DNA of 28,558 nt from the NCBI GenBank assembly GCA_905220665.1, contig CAJNAR010000086.1:1-28558 (forward strand), in the 5' to 3' direction. Shown here piece by piece: positions 1 through 11,593 of this stretch. The DNA comes from Albugo candida (taxonomy: Eukaryota > Oomycota > Peronosporomycetes > Albuginales > Albuginaceae). The position numbers and the translations under genes are program-made. Below the pieces are notes generated by a model. The model did not search any database. It saw nothing but the letters and a program-made list of their open reading frames with translations, and had not been told where the DNA came from. Position 1 is the first letter of the stretch. The number at the start of each line of letters is the position of its first letter.

Positions 1-635
1 TCGAGTGGAATAGATTATCGGATCTCCAAGGTCACAAAGACGCGAACATCGTTACACATTTCTTTCCGAAAGGTGACGTGTTTATGGAAGCTTTCTCAGA
101 GAACTTGAGACAGATTGCAGAATTTGGAAATATTCTAATGCAAGTGGTGAGCTGGGGTCAATACATGACATCTCATAACTCACGTTTCCTGGTCCCTAGT
201 GAAAAAGGAAAAACACGATGACTGCAAACTTGGGATGGTTTAGTGGTCTACGATCAACGTTAGGACATGCTGTGTTCAGAACCATGATTCTCCCACATAA
301 CAATACTGCATATTGAAGCATTAAACATTTTAGACTGTCACACAAAGAATGAATGTGCTCCTGACCAGTCTTGCGAGCTACGACTTCGCTCTTTCTCTTT
401 TATATACCTGACAAAAACCAACAGTCGTTTTCTATATGAACGGTAATGAACCAGCATATTCAAGACTTAATGTCCTAACATGTGATAACAAAGGAAAACA
501 AAGTAGCCAAGTGCAACAAACTACTTTGCACAATACACTTGCGTAGAGCAGTTATATAGTTAATTGGATTGACTGATGTTTGAGTCTCTATATGAAATCT
601 AGAAATAGGTCAGACTCGTTCTATTTTATTTGCAG
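1..635 (+). repeat. Partial unit 0: A' (1-238) + B (239-635)
   Basis: The window opens exactly at an A' start, so the preceding A is cut off. A' is followed by a full 397-bp B. Private variants: gtgagc at 147-152 where other copies read gttagc or gtttcg, tttagtgg at the B start, and atgaacgg in place of atggacgg at 436. Confidence 0.95.
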
Positions 636-1246
636 CTATGCATGGGATAACATAACAGATCAGCGCATCTTCAAGGTCACAAAGACGCGAACATGGTTAC
701 ACATTTCTTTTCAAAAAGTGACGTGTTTATGGAAGCTTTCTCAGAGAACTTGAGACAGATTGCAGAATTTCAGAATGTTCTTATGCAAGTGGTTTCGCAG
801 GGGTCAATACATGACACCCCAAAACTCACGTTTCCTGGTCCCTAGTGAAAAAGGAAAAACACGATGACTGCAAACTTGGGATGGTTGAGTGGTCTACGAT
901 CAACGTTAGGACATGCTGTGTTCAGAACCATGATTCTCCCACATAACAATACTGCATATTGAAGCATTAAACATTTTAGACTATCACACAAAGAATGAAT
1001 GTGCTCCTGACCAGTCTTGCGAGCTACGACTTCGCTCTTTTTTTTTATATACCTGACAAAAACCAACAGTCGTTTTCTATATGGACGGTAATGAAACAGC
1101 ATATTCAAGACTTAATGTCCTAACATGTGATAACAAAGGAAAACAAAGTAGCCAAGTGCAACAAACTACTTTGCACAATACACTTGCGTAGAGCAGTTAT
1201 ATAGTTAATTGGATTGACTGATGTTTGAGTCTCTATATTTAGGCAG
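636..1246 (+). repeat. Unit 1, simple, with 35-bp deletion (A 636-884; B 885-1246)
   Basis: Single-A unit. B is only 362 bp because about 35 bp between ctctata and the terminal gcag are missing, including the tctaga site and most of the pyrimidine-rich tract. The A module carries the ttt-cag dipeptide allele and the gcagggg tail. The T-tract is the shortened form (nine T directly before atatacc). Confidence 0.95.
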
Positions 1247-2129
1247 CTATGCATGGGATCACATAAAAGATCAGCGCATCTTCAAGGTCACAAAGACGCG
1301 AACATGGTTACACATTTCTTTCCGAAAGGTGACGTGTTTATGGAAGCTTTCTCAGGGACTTGAGACAGATTGCAGAATTTGGAAATATTCTAATGCAAGT
1401 GGTTTCGCTGGGGTCAATACATGACACCCCAAAACTCACGTTTCCTGGTCCCTAGTGAAAAAGGAAAAACACGATGACTGCAAACTTGGGATGGTCGAGT
1501 GGAATAGATTATCGGATCTCCAAGGTCACAAAGACGCGAACATCGTTACACATTTCTTTTCGAAAGGTGACGTGTTTATGAAAGCCTTCTCAGAGAACTT
1601 GAGACAGATTGCAGAATCTGCGAATATTCTAATGCAAGTGGTTAGCTGGGGTCAATACATGACATCTCAAACTCACGTTTTCTGGTCCCTAGTGAAAAAA
1701 GAAAAAACACGATGACTGCAAACTTGGGATGGTTGAGTGGTCTACGATCAACGTTAGGACATGCTGTGTTCAGAACCATGATTCTCCCACATAACAATAC
1801 TGCATATTGAAGCATTAAACATTTTAGACTATCACACAAAGAATGAATGTGCTCCTGACCAGTCTTGCGAGCTACGACTTCGCTCTTTCTCTTTTATATA
1901 CCTGACAAAAACCAACAGTCGTTTTCTATATGGACGGTAATGAAACAGCATATTCAAGACTTAATGTCCTAACATGTGATAACAAAGGAAAACAAAGTAG
2001 CCAAGTGCAACAAACTACTTTGCACAATACACTTGCGTAGAGCAGTTATATAGTTAATTGGATTGACTAATGTTTGAGTCTCTATACGAAATCTAGAAAA
2101 AGGTCAGACTCGTTCTATTTTATTTGCAG
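1247..2129 (+). repeat. Unit 2, double (A 1247-1494; A' 1495-1732; B 1733-2129)
   Basis: 883-bp unit. A has a one-base loss near 1356 (ctcagggact for ctcagagaact) that breaks the usual frame. A' is open, with the tct-gcg allele and the tctcaaactc tail. B mixes haplotypes: tagttaattgg upstream, then tacgaaatctag and aaaaagg downstream. Confidence 0.95.
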
Positions 2130-2852
2130 CTATGCATGGGATCAACATAACAGATCAGCGCATCTTCAAGGTCACAAAGACGCGAACATGGTTACACATT
2201 TCTTTTCAAAAGGTGACGTGTTTATGAAAGCCTTCTCAGAGAACTTGAGACAGATTGCAGAATTTGGAAATATTCTAATGCAAGTGGTTAGCTGGGGTTT
2301 ATGAAAGCCTTCTCAGAGAACTTGAGACAGATTGCAGAATTTCAGAATGTTCTTATGCAAGTGGTTTCGCAGGGGTCAATACATGACACCCCAAAACTCA
2401 CGTTTCCTGGTCCCTAGTGAAAAAGGAAAACACGATGACTGCAAACTTGGGATGGTTGAGTGGTCTACGATCAACGTTAGGACATGCTGTGTTCAGAACC
2501 ATGATTCTCCCACATAACAATACTGCATATTGAAGCATTAAACATTTTAGACTATCACACAAAGAATGAATGTGCTCCTGACCAGTCTTGCGAGCTACGA
2601 CTTCGCTCTTTCTCTTTTATATACCTGACAAAAACCAACAGTCGTTTTCTATATGGACGGTAATGAAACAGCATATTCAAGACTTAATGTCCTAACATGT
2701 GATAACAAAGGAAAACAAAGAAGCCAAGTGCAACAAACTACTTTGCACAATACACTTGCGTAGAGCAGTTATATAGTTAATTGGATTGACTAATGTTTGA
2801 GTCTCTATATGAAATCTAGAAATAGGTCAGACTCGTTCTATTTTATTTGCAG
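2130..2852 (+). repeat. Unit 3, simple plus 77-bp partial duplication (A 2130-2455; B 2456-2852)
   Basis: 723 bp = 646 + 77. A contains an inner tandem duplication whose second copy starts at 2298 with tttatgaaagcc directly after gctgggg. B reads agaagccaag where others read agtagccaag, which removes the AAAGTAG inverted-repeat arm. Confidence 0.95.
2298..2374 (+). repeat. 77-bp partial duplication of module A (copy in unit 3)
   Basis: Second copy of the segment starting at 2221. The junction joins gctgggg to tttatgaaagcc. The inserted copy carries the ttt-cag allele and the tttcgcagggg tail, while the first copy carries ttt-gga and gttagctgggg. The same junction recurs at 25277 and 26883. 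Confidence 0.9.
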
Positions 2853-3735
2853 CTATGCATGGGATCACATAACAGATCAGCGCATCTTCAAGATCACAAA
2901 GACGCGAACATGGTTACACATTTCTTTTCAAAAAGTGACGTGTTTATGGAAGCTTTCTCAGAGAACTTGAGACAGATTGCAGAATTTGGAAATATTCTAA
3001 TGCAAGTGGTTAGCTGGGGTCAATACATGACACCCCAAAACTCACGTTTCCTGGTCCCTAGTGAAAAAGGAAAACACGATGACTGCAAACTTGGGATGGT
3101 CGAGTGGAATAGATTATCGGATCTCCAAGGTCACAAAGACGCGAACATCGTTACACATTTCTTTTCGAAAGGTGACGTGTTTATGAAAGCCTTCTCAGAG
3201 AACTTGAGACAGATTGCAGAATCTGCGAATATTCTAATGCAAGTGGTTTCGCTGGGGTCAATACATGACACCCCAAAACTCACGTTTCCTGGTCCCTAGT
3301 GAAAAAAGGAAAAACACGATGACTGCAAACTTGGGATGGTTGAGTGGTCTACGATCAACGTTAGGACATGCTGTGTTCAGAACCATGATTCTTCCACATA
3401 ACAATACTGCATATTGAAGCATTAAACATTTTAGACTATCACACAAAGAATGAATGTGCTCCTGACCAGTCTTGCGAGCTACGACTTCGCTCTTTCTCTT
3501 TATATACCTGACAAAAACCAACAGTCGTTTTCTATATGGACGGTAATGAAACATCATATTCAAGACTTAATGTCCTAACATGTGATAACAAAGGAAAACA
3601 AAGTAGCCAAGTGCAACAAACTACTTTGCACAATACACTTGCGTAGAGCAGTTATATAGTTAATTGGATTGACTGATGTTTGAGTCTCTATACGAAATCT
3701 AGAAATAGGTCAGACTCGTTCTATTTTATTTGCAG
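2853..3735 (+). repeat. Unit 4, double (A 2853-3099; A' 3100-3339; B 3340-3735)
   Basis: 883-bp unit. A has tcaagatcac in place of tcaaggtcac at 2888. A and A' are joined in one open frame. B lacks one T in its tract (tctctttatata) and carries atcatattc for agcatattc. Confidence 0.95.
2859..3299 (+). CDS. Uncertain ORF joining A and A' of unit 4 (146 aa)
   Basis: Read from the first ATG, the frame crosses the A/A' junction and gives two tandem copies of the repeat core (HKDAN...GDVFM.AFSENLRQIAE...NILMQVV). It ends at the tag of ccctag after DTPKLTFPGP. The first copy uses the gttagctgggg tail together with a one-base-shorter A-run (ggaaaacac), and the two indels cancel so that the frame enters A' correctly. 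No signal peptide or known domain is recognised. The frame also runs open upstream through the tttgcag boundary, so an acceptor-linked exon is as plausible as an ATG start. I see no family match, and expression is unknown. It may be a chance frame kept by recent duplication. Confidence 0.2.
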   Translation: MGSHNRSAHLQDHKDANMVTHFFSKSDVFMEAFSENLRQIAEFGNILMQVVSWGQYMTPQNSRFLVPSEKGKHDDCKLGMVEWNRLSDLQGHKDANIVTHFFSKGDVFMKAFSENLRQIAESANILMQVVSLGSIHDTPKLTFPGP

Positions 3736-4381
3736 CTATGCATGGGATCACATAACAGATCAGCGCATCTTCAAGGTCACAAAGACGCGAACATGGTTAC
3801 ACATTTCTTTTCAAAAGGTGACGTGTTTATGGAAGCTTTCTCAGAGAACTTGAGACAGATTGCAGAATCTGCGAATATTTTAATGCAAGTGGTTTCGCTG
3901 GGGTCAATACATGACACCCCAAAACTCATGTTTCCTGGTCCCTAGTGAAAAAGGAAAAACACGATGACTGCAAACTTGGGATGGTTGAGTGGTCTACGAT
4001 CAACGTTAGGACATGCTGTGTTCAGAACCATGATCCTTCCACATAACAATACTGCATATTGAAGCATTAAACATTTTAGACTATCACACAAAGAATGAAT
4101 GTGCTCCTGACCAGTCTTGCGAGCTACGACTTCGCTCTTTCTCTTTTATATACCTGACAAAAACCAACAGTCGTTTTCTATATGGACGGTAATGAAACAG
4201 CATATTCAAGACTTAATGTCCTAACATGTGATAACAAAGGAAAACAAAGTAGCCAAGTGCAACAAACTACTTTGCACGATACACTTGCGTAGAGCAGTTA
4301 TATTGTTCATTGGCTTGACTGATGTTTGAGTCTCTATACGAAATCTAGAAAAAGGTCAGACTCGTTCTATTTTATTTGCAG
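3736..4381 (+). repeat. Unit 5, simple (A 3736-3984; B 3985-4381)
   Basis: Exact 646-bp unit. A carries the tct-gcg allele with aatatttta. B is the beta haplotype (tgttcattggctt, tacgaaatctag, aaaaagg), the first such B in the window, with cacgatac for cacaatac. Confidence 0.95.
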
Positions 4382-5264
4382 CTATGCATGGATCACATAA
4401 CAGATCAGCGCATCTTCAAGGTCACAAAGACGCGAACATGGTTACACATTTCTTTCCGAAAGGTGACGTGTTTATGGAAGCTTTCTCAGAGAACTTGAGA
4501 CAGATTGCAGAATTTGGAAATATTCTAATGCAAGTGGTTAGCTGGGGTCAATACATGACATCTCAAACTCACGTTTCCTGGTCCCTAGTGAAAAAGGAAA
4601 AACACGATGACTGCAAACTTGGGATGGTCGAGTGGAATAGATTATCGGATCTCCAAGGTCACAAAGACGCGAACATGGTTACACGTTTCTTTTCGAAAGG
4701 TGACGTGTTTATGGAAGCTTTCTCAGAGAAACTGAGACAGATTGCAGAATTTTCAAATATTTTAATGCAAGTGGTTTCGCTGGGGTCAATACATGACACC
4801 CCAAAACTCACGTTTCCTGGTCCCTAGTGAAAAAAGAAAAAACACGATGACTGCAAACTTGGGATGGTTGAGTGGTCTACGATCAACGTTAGGACATGCT
4901 GTGTTCAGAACCATGATTCTCCCACATAACAATACTGCATATTGAAGCATTCAACATTTTAGACTATCACACAAAGAATGAATGTGCTCCTGACCAGTCT
5001 TGCGAGCTACGACTTCGCTCTTTCTCTTTTATATACCTGACAAAAACCAACAGTCGTTTTCTATATGAACGGTAATGAACCAGCATATTCAAGACTTAAT
5101 GTCCTAACATGTGATAACAAAGGAAAACAAAGTAGCCAAGTGCAACAAACTACTTTGCACAATACACTTGCGTAGAGCAGTTATATAGTTAATTGGATTG
5201 ACTGATGTTTGAGTCTCTATATGAAATCTAGAAATAGGTCAGACTCGTTCTATTTTATTTGCAG
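4382..5264 (+). repeat. Unit 6, double (A 4382-4627; A' 4628-4867; B 4868-5264)
   Basis: 883-bp unit. A lost one G at its start (gcatggatcac), which brings an ATG at 4384 into the repeat frame. A' has a unique ttt-tca dipeptide allele and acacgtttc. B carries the atgaacggtaatgaacc variant also seen in unit 0. Confidence 0.95.
4384..4827 (+). CDS. Uncertain ORF joining A and A' of unit 6 (147 aa, ATG start)
   Basis: The G deletion at the A start places the ATG of ctatgcatgg in frame with the repeat, giving MHGSHNRSAHLQGHKDAN and onward. The first copy ends with the WGQYMTSQTHVSWSLVKKEK tail and reads through MVEWNRLSDLQ into a second copy, which ends in DTPKLTFPGP and a stop. This is an unrecognised 79-residue-type repeat protein with predicted helix in the SENLRQIAE..NILMQVV stretch. 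No domain is recognised. Expression is unproven, and the frame may be incidental. Confidence 0.2.
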   Translation: MHGSHNRSAHLQGHKDANMVTHFFPKGDVFMEAFSENLRQIAEFGNILMQVVSWGQYMTSQTHVSWSLVKKEKHDDCKLGMVEWNRLSDLQGHKDANMVTRFFSKGDVFMEAFSEKLRQIAEFSNILMQVVSLGSIHDTPKLTFPGP

Positions 5265-5910
5265 CTATGCATGGGATCACATAACAGATCAGCGCATCTT
5301 CAAGGTCACAAAGACGCGAACATGGTTACACATTTCTTTTCAAAAGGTGACGTGTTTATGAAAGCTTTCTCAGAGAACTTGAGACAGATTGCAGAATTTC
5401 AGAATGTTCTTATGCAAGTGGTTTCGCAGGGGTCAATACATGACACCCCAAAACTCACGTTTCCTGGTCCCTAGTGAAAAAGGAAAAACACGATGACTGC
5501 AAACTTGGGATGGTTGAGTGGTCTACGATCAACGTTAGGACATGCTGTGTTCAGAACCATGATTCTCCCACATAACAATACTGCATATTGAAGCATTAAA
5601 CATTTTAGACTATCACACAAAGAATGAATGTGCTCCTGACCAGTCTTGCGAGCTACGACTTCGCTCTTTCTCTTTTATATACCTGACAAAAACCAACAGT
5701 CGTTTTCTATATGGACGGTAATGAAACAGCATATTCAAGACTTAATGTCCTAACATGTGATAACAAAGGAAAACAAAGTAGCCAAGTGCAACAAACTACT
5801 TTGCACAATACACTTGCGTAGAGCAGTTATATTGTTCATTGGCTTGACTGATGTTTGAGTCTCTATACGAAATCTAGAAAAAGGTCAGCCTCGTTCTATT
5901 TTATTTGCAG
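5265..5910 (+). repeat. Unit 7, simple (A 5265-5513; B 5514-5910)
   Basis: Exact 646-bp unit with the ttt-cag allele and gcagggg tail. B is beta haplotype, with cagcctcg for cagactcg near its end. Confidence 0.95.
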
Positions 5911-6786
5911 CTATGCATGGGATAACATAACAGATCAGCGCATCTTCAAGGTCACAAAGACGCGAACATGGTTACACATTTCTTTTCAAAAGGTGACGTG
6001 TTTATGGAAGCTTTCTCAGAGAACTTGAGACAGATTGCAGAATCTGCGAATATTCTAATGCAAGTGGTTAGCTGGGGTCAATACATGACACCCCAAAACT
6101 CACGTTTCCTGGTCCCTAGTGAAAAAGGAAAAACACGATGACTGCAAACTTGGGATGGAGTGGAATAGATTATCGGATCTCCAAGGTCACAAAGACGCGA
6201 ACATGGTTACACGTTTCTTTCCGAAAGGGGACGTGTTTATGAAAGCCTTCTCAGAGAACTTAGACAGATTGCAGAATCTGCGAATATTCTAATGCAAGTG
6301 GTTAGCTGGGGTCAATACATGACATCTCAAACTCACGTCTGGTCCCTAGTGAAAAAAGAAAAAACACGATGACTGCAAACTTGGGATGGTTGAGTGGTCT
6401 ACGATCAACGTTAGGACATGCTGTGTTCAGAACCATGATTCTCCCACATAACAATACTGCATATTGAAGCATTAAACATTTTAGACTATCACACAAAGAA
6501 TGAATGTGCTCCTGACCAGTCTTGCAAGCTACGACTTCGCTCTTTCTCTTTTATATACCTGACAAAAACCAACAGTCGTTTACTATATGGACGGTAATGA
6601 AACATCATATTCAAGACTTAATGTCCTAACATGTGATAACAAAGGAAAACAAAGTAGCCAAGTGCAACAAACTACTTTGCACGATACACTTGCGTAGAGC
6701 AGTTTTATTGTTCATTGGCTTGACTGATGTTTGAGTCTCTATACGAAATCTAGAAAAAGGTCAGACTCGTTCTATTTTATTTGCAG
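5911..6786 (+). repeat. Unit 8, double, 7 bp short (A 5911-6158; A' 6159-6389; B 6390-6786)
   Basis: 876 bp. A' lacks the first three bases (tcg), has gggg in aaaggggacg, lost one base in gaacttagac and two or more in cacgtctgg, so its frame is broken. B is beta with agttttattg. Confidence 0.94.
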
Positions 6787-7423
6787 CTATGCATGGGATC
6801 ACATAACAGATCAGCGCATCTTCAAGGTCACAAAGACGCGAACATGGTTACACATTTCTTTTCAAAAGGTGACGTGTTTATGAAAGCTTCTCAGAGAACT
6901 TGAGACAGATTGCAGAATCTGCGAATATTCTAATGCAAGTGGTTTCGCTGGGGTCAATACATGACACCCCAAAACTCATGTTTCCTGGTCCCTAGTGAAA
7001 AAGGAAAAACACGATGACTGCAAACTTGGGATGGTTGAGTGGTCTACGATCAACGTTAGGACATGCTGTGTTCAGAACCATGCTCCCACATAACAATACT
7101 GCATATTGAAGCATTAAACATTTTAGACTATCACACAAAGAATGAATGTGCTCCTGACCAGTCTTGCAAGCTACGACTTCGCTCTTTCTCTTTTATATAC
7201 CTGACAAAAACCAACAGTCTTTTCTATATGGACGGTAATGAAACAGCATATTCAAGACTTAATGTCCTAACATGTGATAACAAAGGAAAACAAAGTAGCC
7301 AAGTGCAACAACTACTTTGCACGATATTGCGTAGAGCAGTTATATTGTTCATTGGCTTGACTGATGTTTGAGTCTCTATACGAAATCTAGAAAAAGGTCA
7401 GACTCGTTCTATTTTATTTGCAG
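6787..7423 (+). repeat. Unit 9, simple, degenerate (A 6787-7034; B 7035-7423)
   Basis: 637 bp. A lost one T in gaaagcttctc, breaking the frame. B is 8 bp short through four small deletions (3, 1, 1 and 3 bases), making it the shortest intact-ended B; together they open a 102-codon frame at 7063-7371. Confidence 0.94.
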
Positions 7424-8306
7424 CTATGCATGGGATCACATAACAGATCAGCGCATCTTCAAGGTCACAAAGACGCGAACATGCTTACACATTTCTTTTC
7501 GAAAGGTGACGTGTTTATGGAAGCTTTCTCAGAGAACTTGAGACAGATTGCAGAATTTGGAAATATTCTAATGCAAGTGGTTTCGCTGGGGTCAATACAT
7601 GACACCCCAAAACTCACGTTTCCTGGTCCCTAGTGAAAAAGGAAAACACGATGACTGCAAACTTGGGATGGTCGAGTGGAATAGATTATCGGATCTCCAA
7701 GGTCACAAAGACGCGAACATCGTTACACATTTCTTTCCGAAAGGTGACGTGTTTATGGAAGCTTTCTCAGAGAACTTAAGACAGATTGCAGAATCTGCGA
7801 ATATTCTAATGCAAGTGGTTAGCTGGGGTCAATACATGACACCCCAAAACTCATGCTTCCTGGTCCCTAGTGAAAAAGGAAAAACACGATGACTGCAAAC
7901 TTGGGATGGTTGAGTGGTCTACGATCAACGTTAGGACATGCTGTGTTCAGAACCATGATTCTCCCACATAACAATACTGCATATTGAAGCATTAAACAGT
8001 TTAGACTATCACACAAAGAATGAATGTGCTCCTGACCAGTCTTGCGAGCTACGACTTCGCTCTTTTTTTTTTAATTACCTGACAAAAACCAACAGTCGTT
8101 TTCTATATGGACGGTAATGAAACAGCATATTCAAGACTTAATGTCCTAACATGTGATAAACAAGGAAAACAAAGTAGCCAAGTGCAACAAACTACTTTGC
8201 ACAATACACTTGCGTAGAGCAGTTATATTGTTCATTGGCTTGACTGATGTTTGAGTCTCTATACGAAATCTAGAAAAAGGTCAGACTCGTTCTATTTTAT
8301 TTGCAG
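7424..8306 (+). repeat. Unit 10, double (A 7424-7671; A' 7672-7909; B 7910-8306)
   Basis: 883-bp unit. A has acatgctta for acatggtta. A' has the silent acttaaga variant. B is the first with the long T-tract allele ending taattacc, and has gataaacaagg for gataacaaagg. Confidence 0.95.
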
Positions 8307-8952
8307 CTATGCATGGGATCACATAACAGATCAGCGCATCTTCAAGGTCACAAAGACGCGAACATGGTTACACATTTCTTTTCAAAAGGTGACGTGTTTA
8401 TGGAAGCTTTCTCAGAGAACTTGAGACAGATTGCAGAATCTGCGAATATTCTAATGCAAGTGGTTTCGCTGGGGTCAATACATGACACCCCAAAACTCAT
8501 GTTTCCTGGTCCCTAGTGAAAAAGGAAAAACACGATGACTGCAAACTTGGGATGGTTGAGTGGTCTACGATCAACGTTAGGACATGCTGTGTTCAGAACC
8601 GTGATTCTCCCACATAAAAATACTGCATATTGAAGCATTAAACATTTTAGACTATCACACAAAGAATGAATGTGCTCCTGACCAGTCTTGCGAGCTACGA
8701 CTTCGCTCTTTCTCTTTTATATACCTGACAAAAACCAACAGTCGTTTTCTATATGGACGGTAATGAAACAGCATATTCAAGACTTAATGTCCTAACATGT
8801 GATAACAAAGGAGAACAAAGTAGCCAAGTGCAACAAACTACTTTGCACAATACACTTGCGTAGAGCAGTTATATAGTTAATTGGATTGACTGATGTTTGA
8901 GTCTCTATATGAAATCTAGAAATAGGTCAGACTCGTTCTATTTTATTTGCAG
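8307..8952 (+). repeat. Unit 11, simple (A 8307-8555; B 8556-8952)
   Basis: Exact 646-bp unit with the tct-gcg allele. B has accgtgatt and cataaaaata variants and the ggagaacaa form. Confidence 0.95.
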
Positions 8953-10071
8953 CTATGCATGGGATCACATAACAGATCAGCGCATCTTCAAGGTCACAAA
9001 GACGCGAACATGGTTACACATTTCTTTTCAAAAGGTGACGTGTTTATGGAAGCTTTCTCAGAGAACTTGAGACAGATTGCAGAATTTGGAAATATTCTAA
9101 TGCAAGTGGTTTCGCTGGGGTCAATACATGACACCCCAAAACTCATGTTTCCTGGTCCCTAGTGAAAAAGGAAAAACATGATGACTGCAAACTTGGGATG
9201 GTCGAGTGGAATAGATTATCGGATCTCCAAGGTCACAAAGACTCGAACATCGTTACACATTTCTTTCCGAAAGGTGACGTGTTTATGGAAGCTTTCTCAG
9301 AGAACTTGAGACAGATTGCAGAATCTGCGAATATTCTAATGCAAGTGGTTAGCTGGGGTCAATACATGACATCTCATAACTCACGTTTCCTGGTCCCTAG
9401 TGAAAAAGGAAAAACACGATGACTGCAAACTTGGGATGGTCGAGTGGAATAGATTATCGGATCTCCAAGTTCACAAAGACGCGAACATCGTTACACATTT
9501 CTTTCCGAAAGGTGACGTGTTTATGGAAGCTTTCTCAGAGAACTTGAGACAGATTGCAGAATCTGCGAATATTCTAATGCAAGTGGTTAGCTGGGGTCAA
9601 TACATGACATCTCAAACTCACGTTTTCTGGTCCCTAGTGAAAAAGGAAAACACGATGACTGCAAACTTGGGATGGTTGAGTGGTCTACGATCAACGTTAG
9701 GACATGCTGTGTTCAGAACCGTGATTCTCCCACATAACAATACTGCATATTGAAGCATTAAACATTTAGACTATCACAAAAAGAATGAATGTGCTCCTGA
9801 CCAGTCTTGCGAGCTACGACTTCGCTCTTTTTTTTTATATACCTGACAAAAACCAACAGTCGTTTTCTATATGGACGGTAATGAAACAGCATATTCAAGA
9901 CTTAATGTCCTAACATGTGATAACAAAGGAAAACAAAGTAGCCAAGTGCAACAAACTACTTTGCACAATACACTTGCGTAGAGCAGTTATCATAGTTAAT
10001 TGGATTGACTGATGTTTGAGTCTCTATACGAAATCTAGAAATAGGTCAGACTCGTTCTATTTTATTTGCAG
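8953..10071 (+). repeat. Unit 12, triple (A 8953-9201; A' 9202-9439; A' 9440-9675; B 9676-10071)
   Basis: 1119 bp: two A' modules follow A. The first A' carries gactcgaac (Ala to Ser) and the second ccaagttcac. Tail indels leave the two A' copies in different frames, so they do not join as one long ORF. B is one base short and has the ttttttttatata tract. Confidence 0.95.
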
Positions 10072-10714
10072 CTATGCATGGGATAACATAACAGATCAGC
10101 GCATCTTCAAGGTCACAAAGACGCGAACATGGTTACACATTTCTTTCCGAAAGGTGACGTGTTTATGGAAGCTTTCTCAGAGAACTTGAGACAGATTGCA
10201 GAATTTCAGAATGTTCTTATGCAAGTCGTTTCGCTGGGGCCAATACATGACACCCCAAAACTCACGTTTCCTGGTCCCTAGTGAAAAAGGAAAACACGAT
10301 GACTGCAAACTTGGGATGGTTGAGTGGTCTACGATCAACGTTAGGACATGCTGTGTTCAGAATCATGATTCTCCCACATAACAATACTGCATATTGAAGC
10401 ATTAAACATTTAGACTATCACAAAAAGAATGAATGTGCTCCTGACCAGTCTTGCGAGCTACGACTTCGCTCTTTCTCTTTTATATACCTGACAAAAACCA
10501 ACAGTCGTTTTCTATATGGACGGTAATGAAACAGCATATTCAAGACTTAATGTCCTAACATGTGATAACAAAGGAAAACAAAGTAGCCAAGTGCAACAAC
10601 TACTTTGCACGATACACTTGCGTAGAGCAGTTATATTGTTCATTGGCTTGACTGATGTTTGAGTCTCTATACGAAATCTAGAAAAAGGTCAGACTCGTTC
10701 TATTTTATTTGCAG
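10072..10714 (+). repeat. Unit 13, simple (A 10072-10319; B 10320-10714)
   Basis: 643 bp, ttt-cag allele. A has caagtcgtt and ggggccaat variants. B is beta and lost single bases in acatttagac and caacaactac. Confidence 0.95.
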
Positions 10715-11593
10715 CTATGCATGGGATAACATAACAGATCAGCGCATCTTCAAGGTCACAAAGACGCGAACATGGTTACACATTTCTTTTCAAAAGGTGA
10801 CGTGTTTATGGAAGCTTTCTCAGAGAACTTGAGACAGATTGCAGAATCTGCGAATATTCTAATGCAAGTGGTTAGCTGGGGTCAATACATGACATCTCAA
10901 ACTCACGTTTTCTGGTCCCTAGTGAAAAAGGGAAAAACACGATGACTGCAAACTTGGGATGGTCGAGTGGAATAGATTATCGGATCTCCAAGGTCACAAA
11001 GACGCGAACATCGTTACACATTTCTTTCCGAAAGGTGACGTGTTTATGGAAGCTTTCTCAGAGAATTTGAGACAGTGCAGAACTGCGAATATTCTAATGC
11101 AAGTGGTTAGCTGGGGTCAATACATGACATCTCAAACTCACGTTTTCTGGTCCCTAGTGAAAAAGGAAAAACACGATGACTGCAAACTTGGGATGGTTGA
11201 GTGGTCTACGATCAACGTTAGGACATGCTGTGTTCAGAACCGTGATTCTCCCACATAACAATACTGCATATTGAAGCATTAAACATTTTAGACTATCACA
11301 CAAAGAATAAATGTGCTCCTGACCAGTCTTGCGAGCTACGACTTCGCTCTTTCTCTTTTATATACCTGACAAAAACCAACAGTCGTTTACTATATGGACG
11401 GTAATGAAACAGCATATTCAAGACTTAATGTCCTAACATGTGATAACAAAGGAAAACAAAGTAGCCAAGTGCAACAAACTACTTTGCACAATACACTTGC
11501 GTAGAGCAGTTATATAGTTAATTGGATTGACTGATGTTTGAGTCTCTATATGAAATCTAGAAATAGGTCAGACTCGTTCTATTTTATTTGCAG
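10715..11593 (+). repeat. Unit 14, double (A 10715-10962; A' 10963-11196; B 11197-11593)
   Basis: 879 bp. A has a G-rich insertion variant aaaagggaaa. A' lost three bases in gacagtgcag and one or more in agaactgcg, keeping the frame net open. B starts the alpha haplotype again. Confidence 0.95.

Noticed and set aside
842..1108. Minus-strand ORF of 88 aa, also at 22258-22524 and 23141-23407
   Set aside because: Open only in units whose T-tract is one base shorter; in standard units it is frameshifted. It lies antisense across a low-complexity tract, so it is probably a shadow frame.
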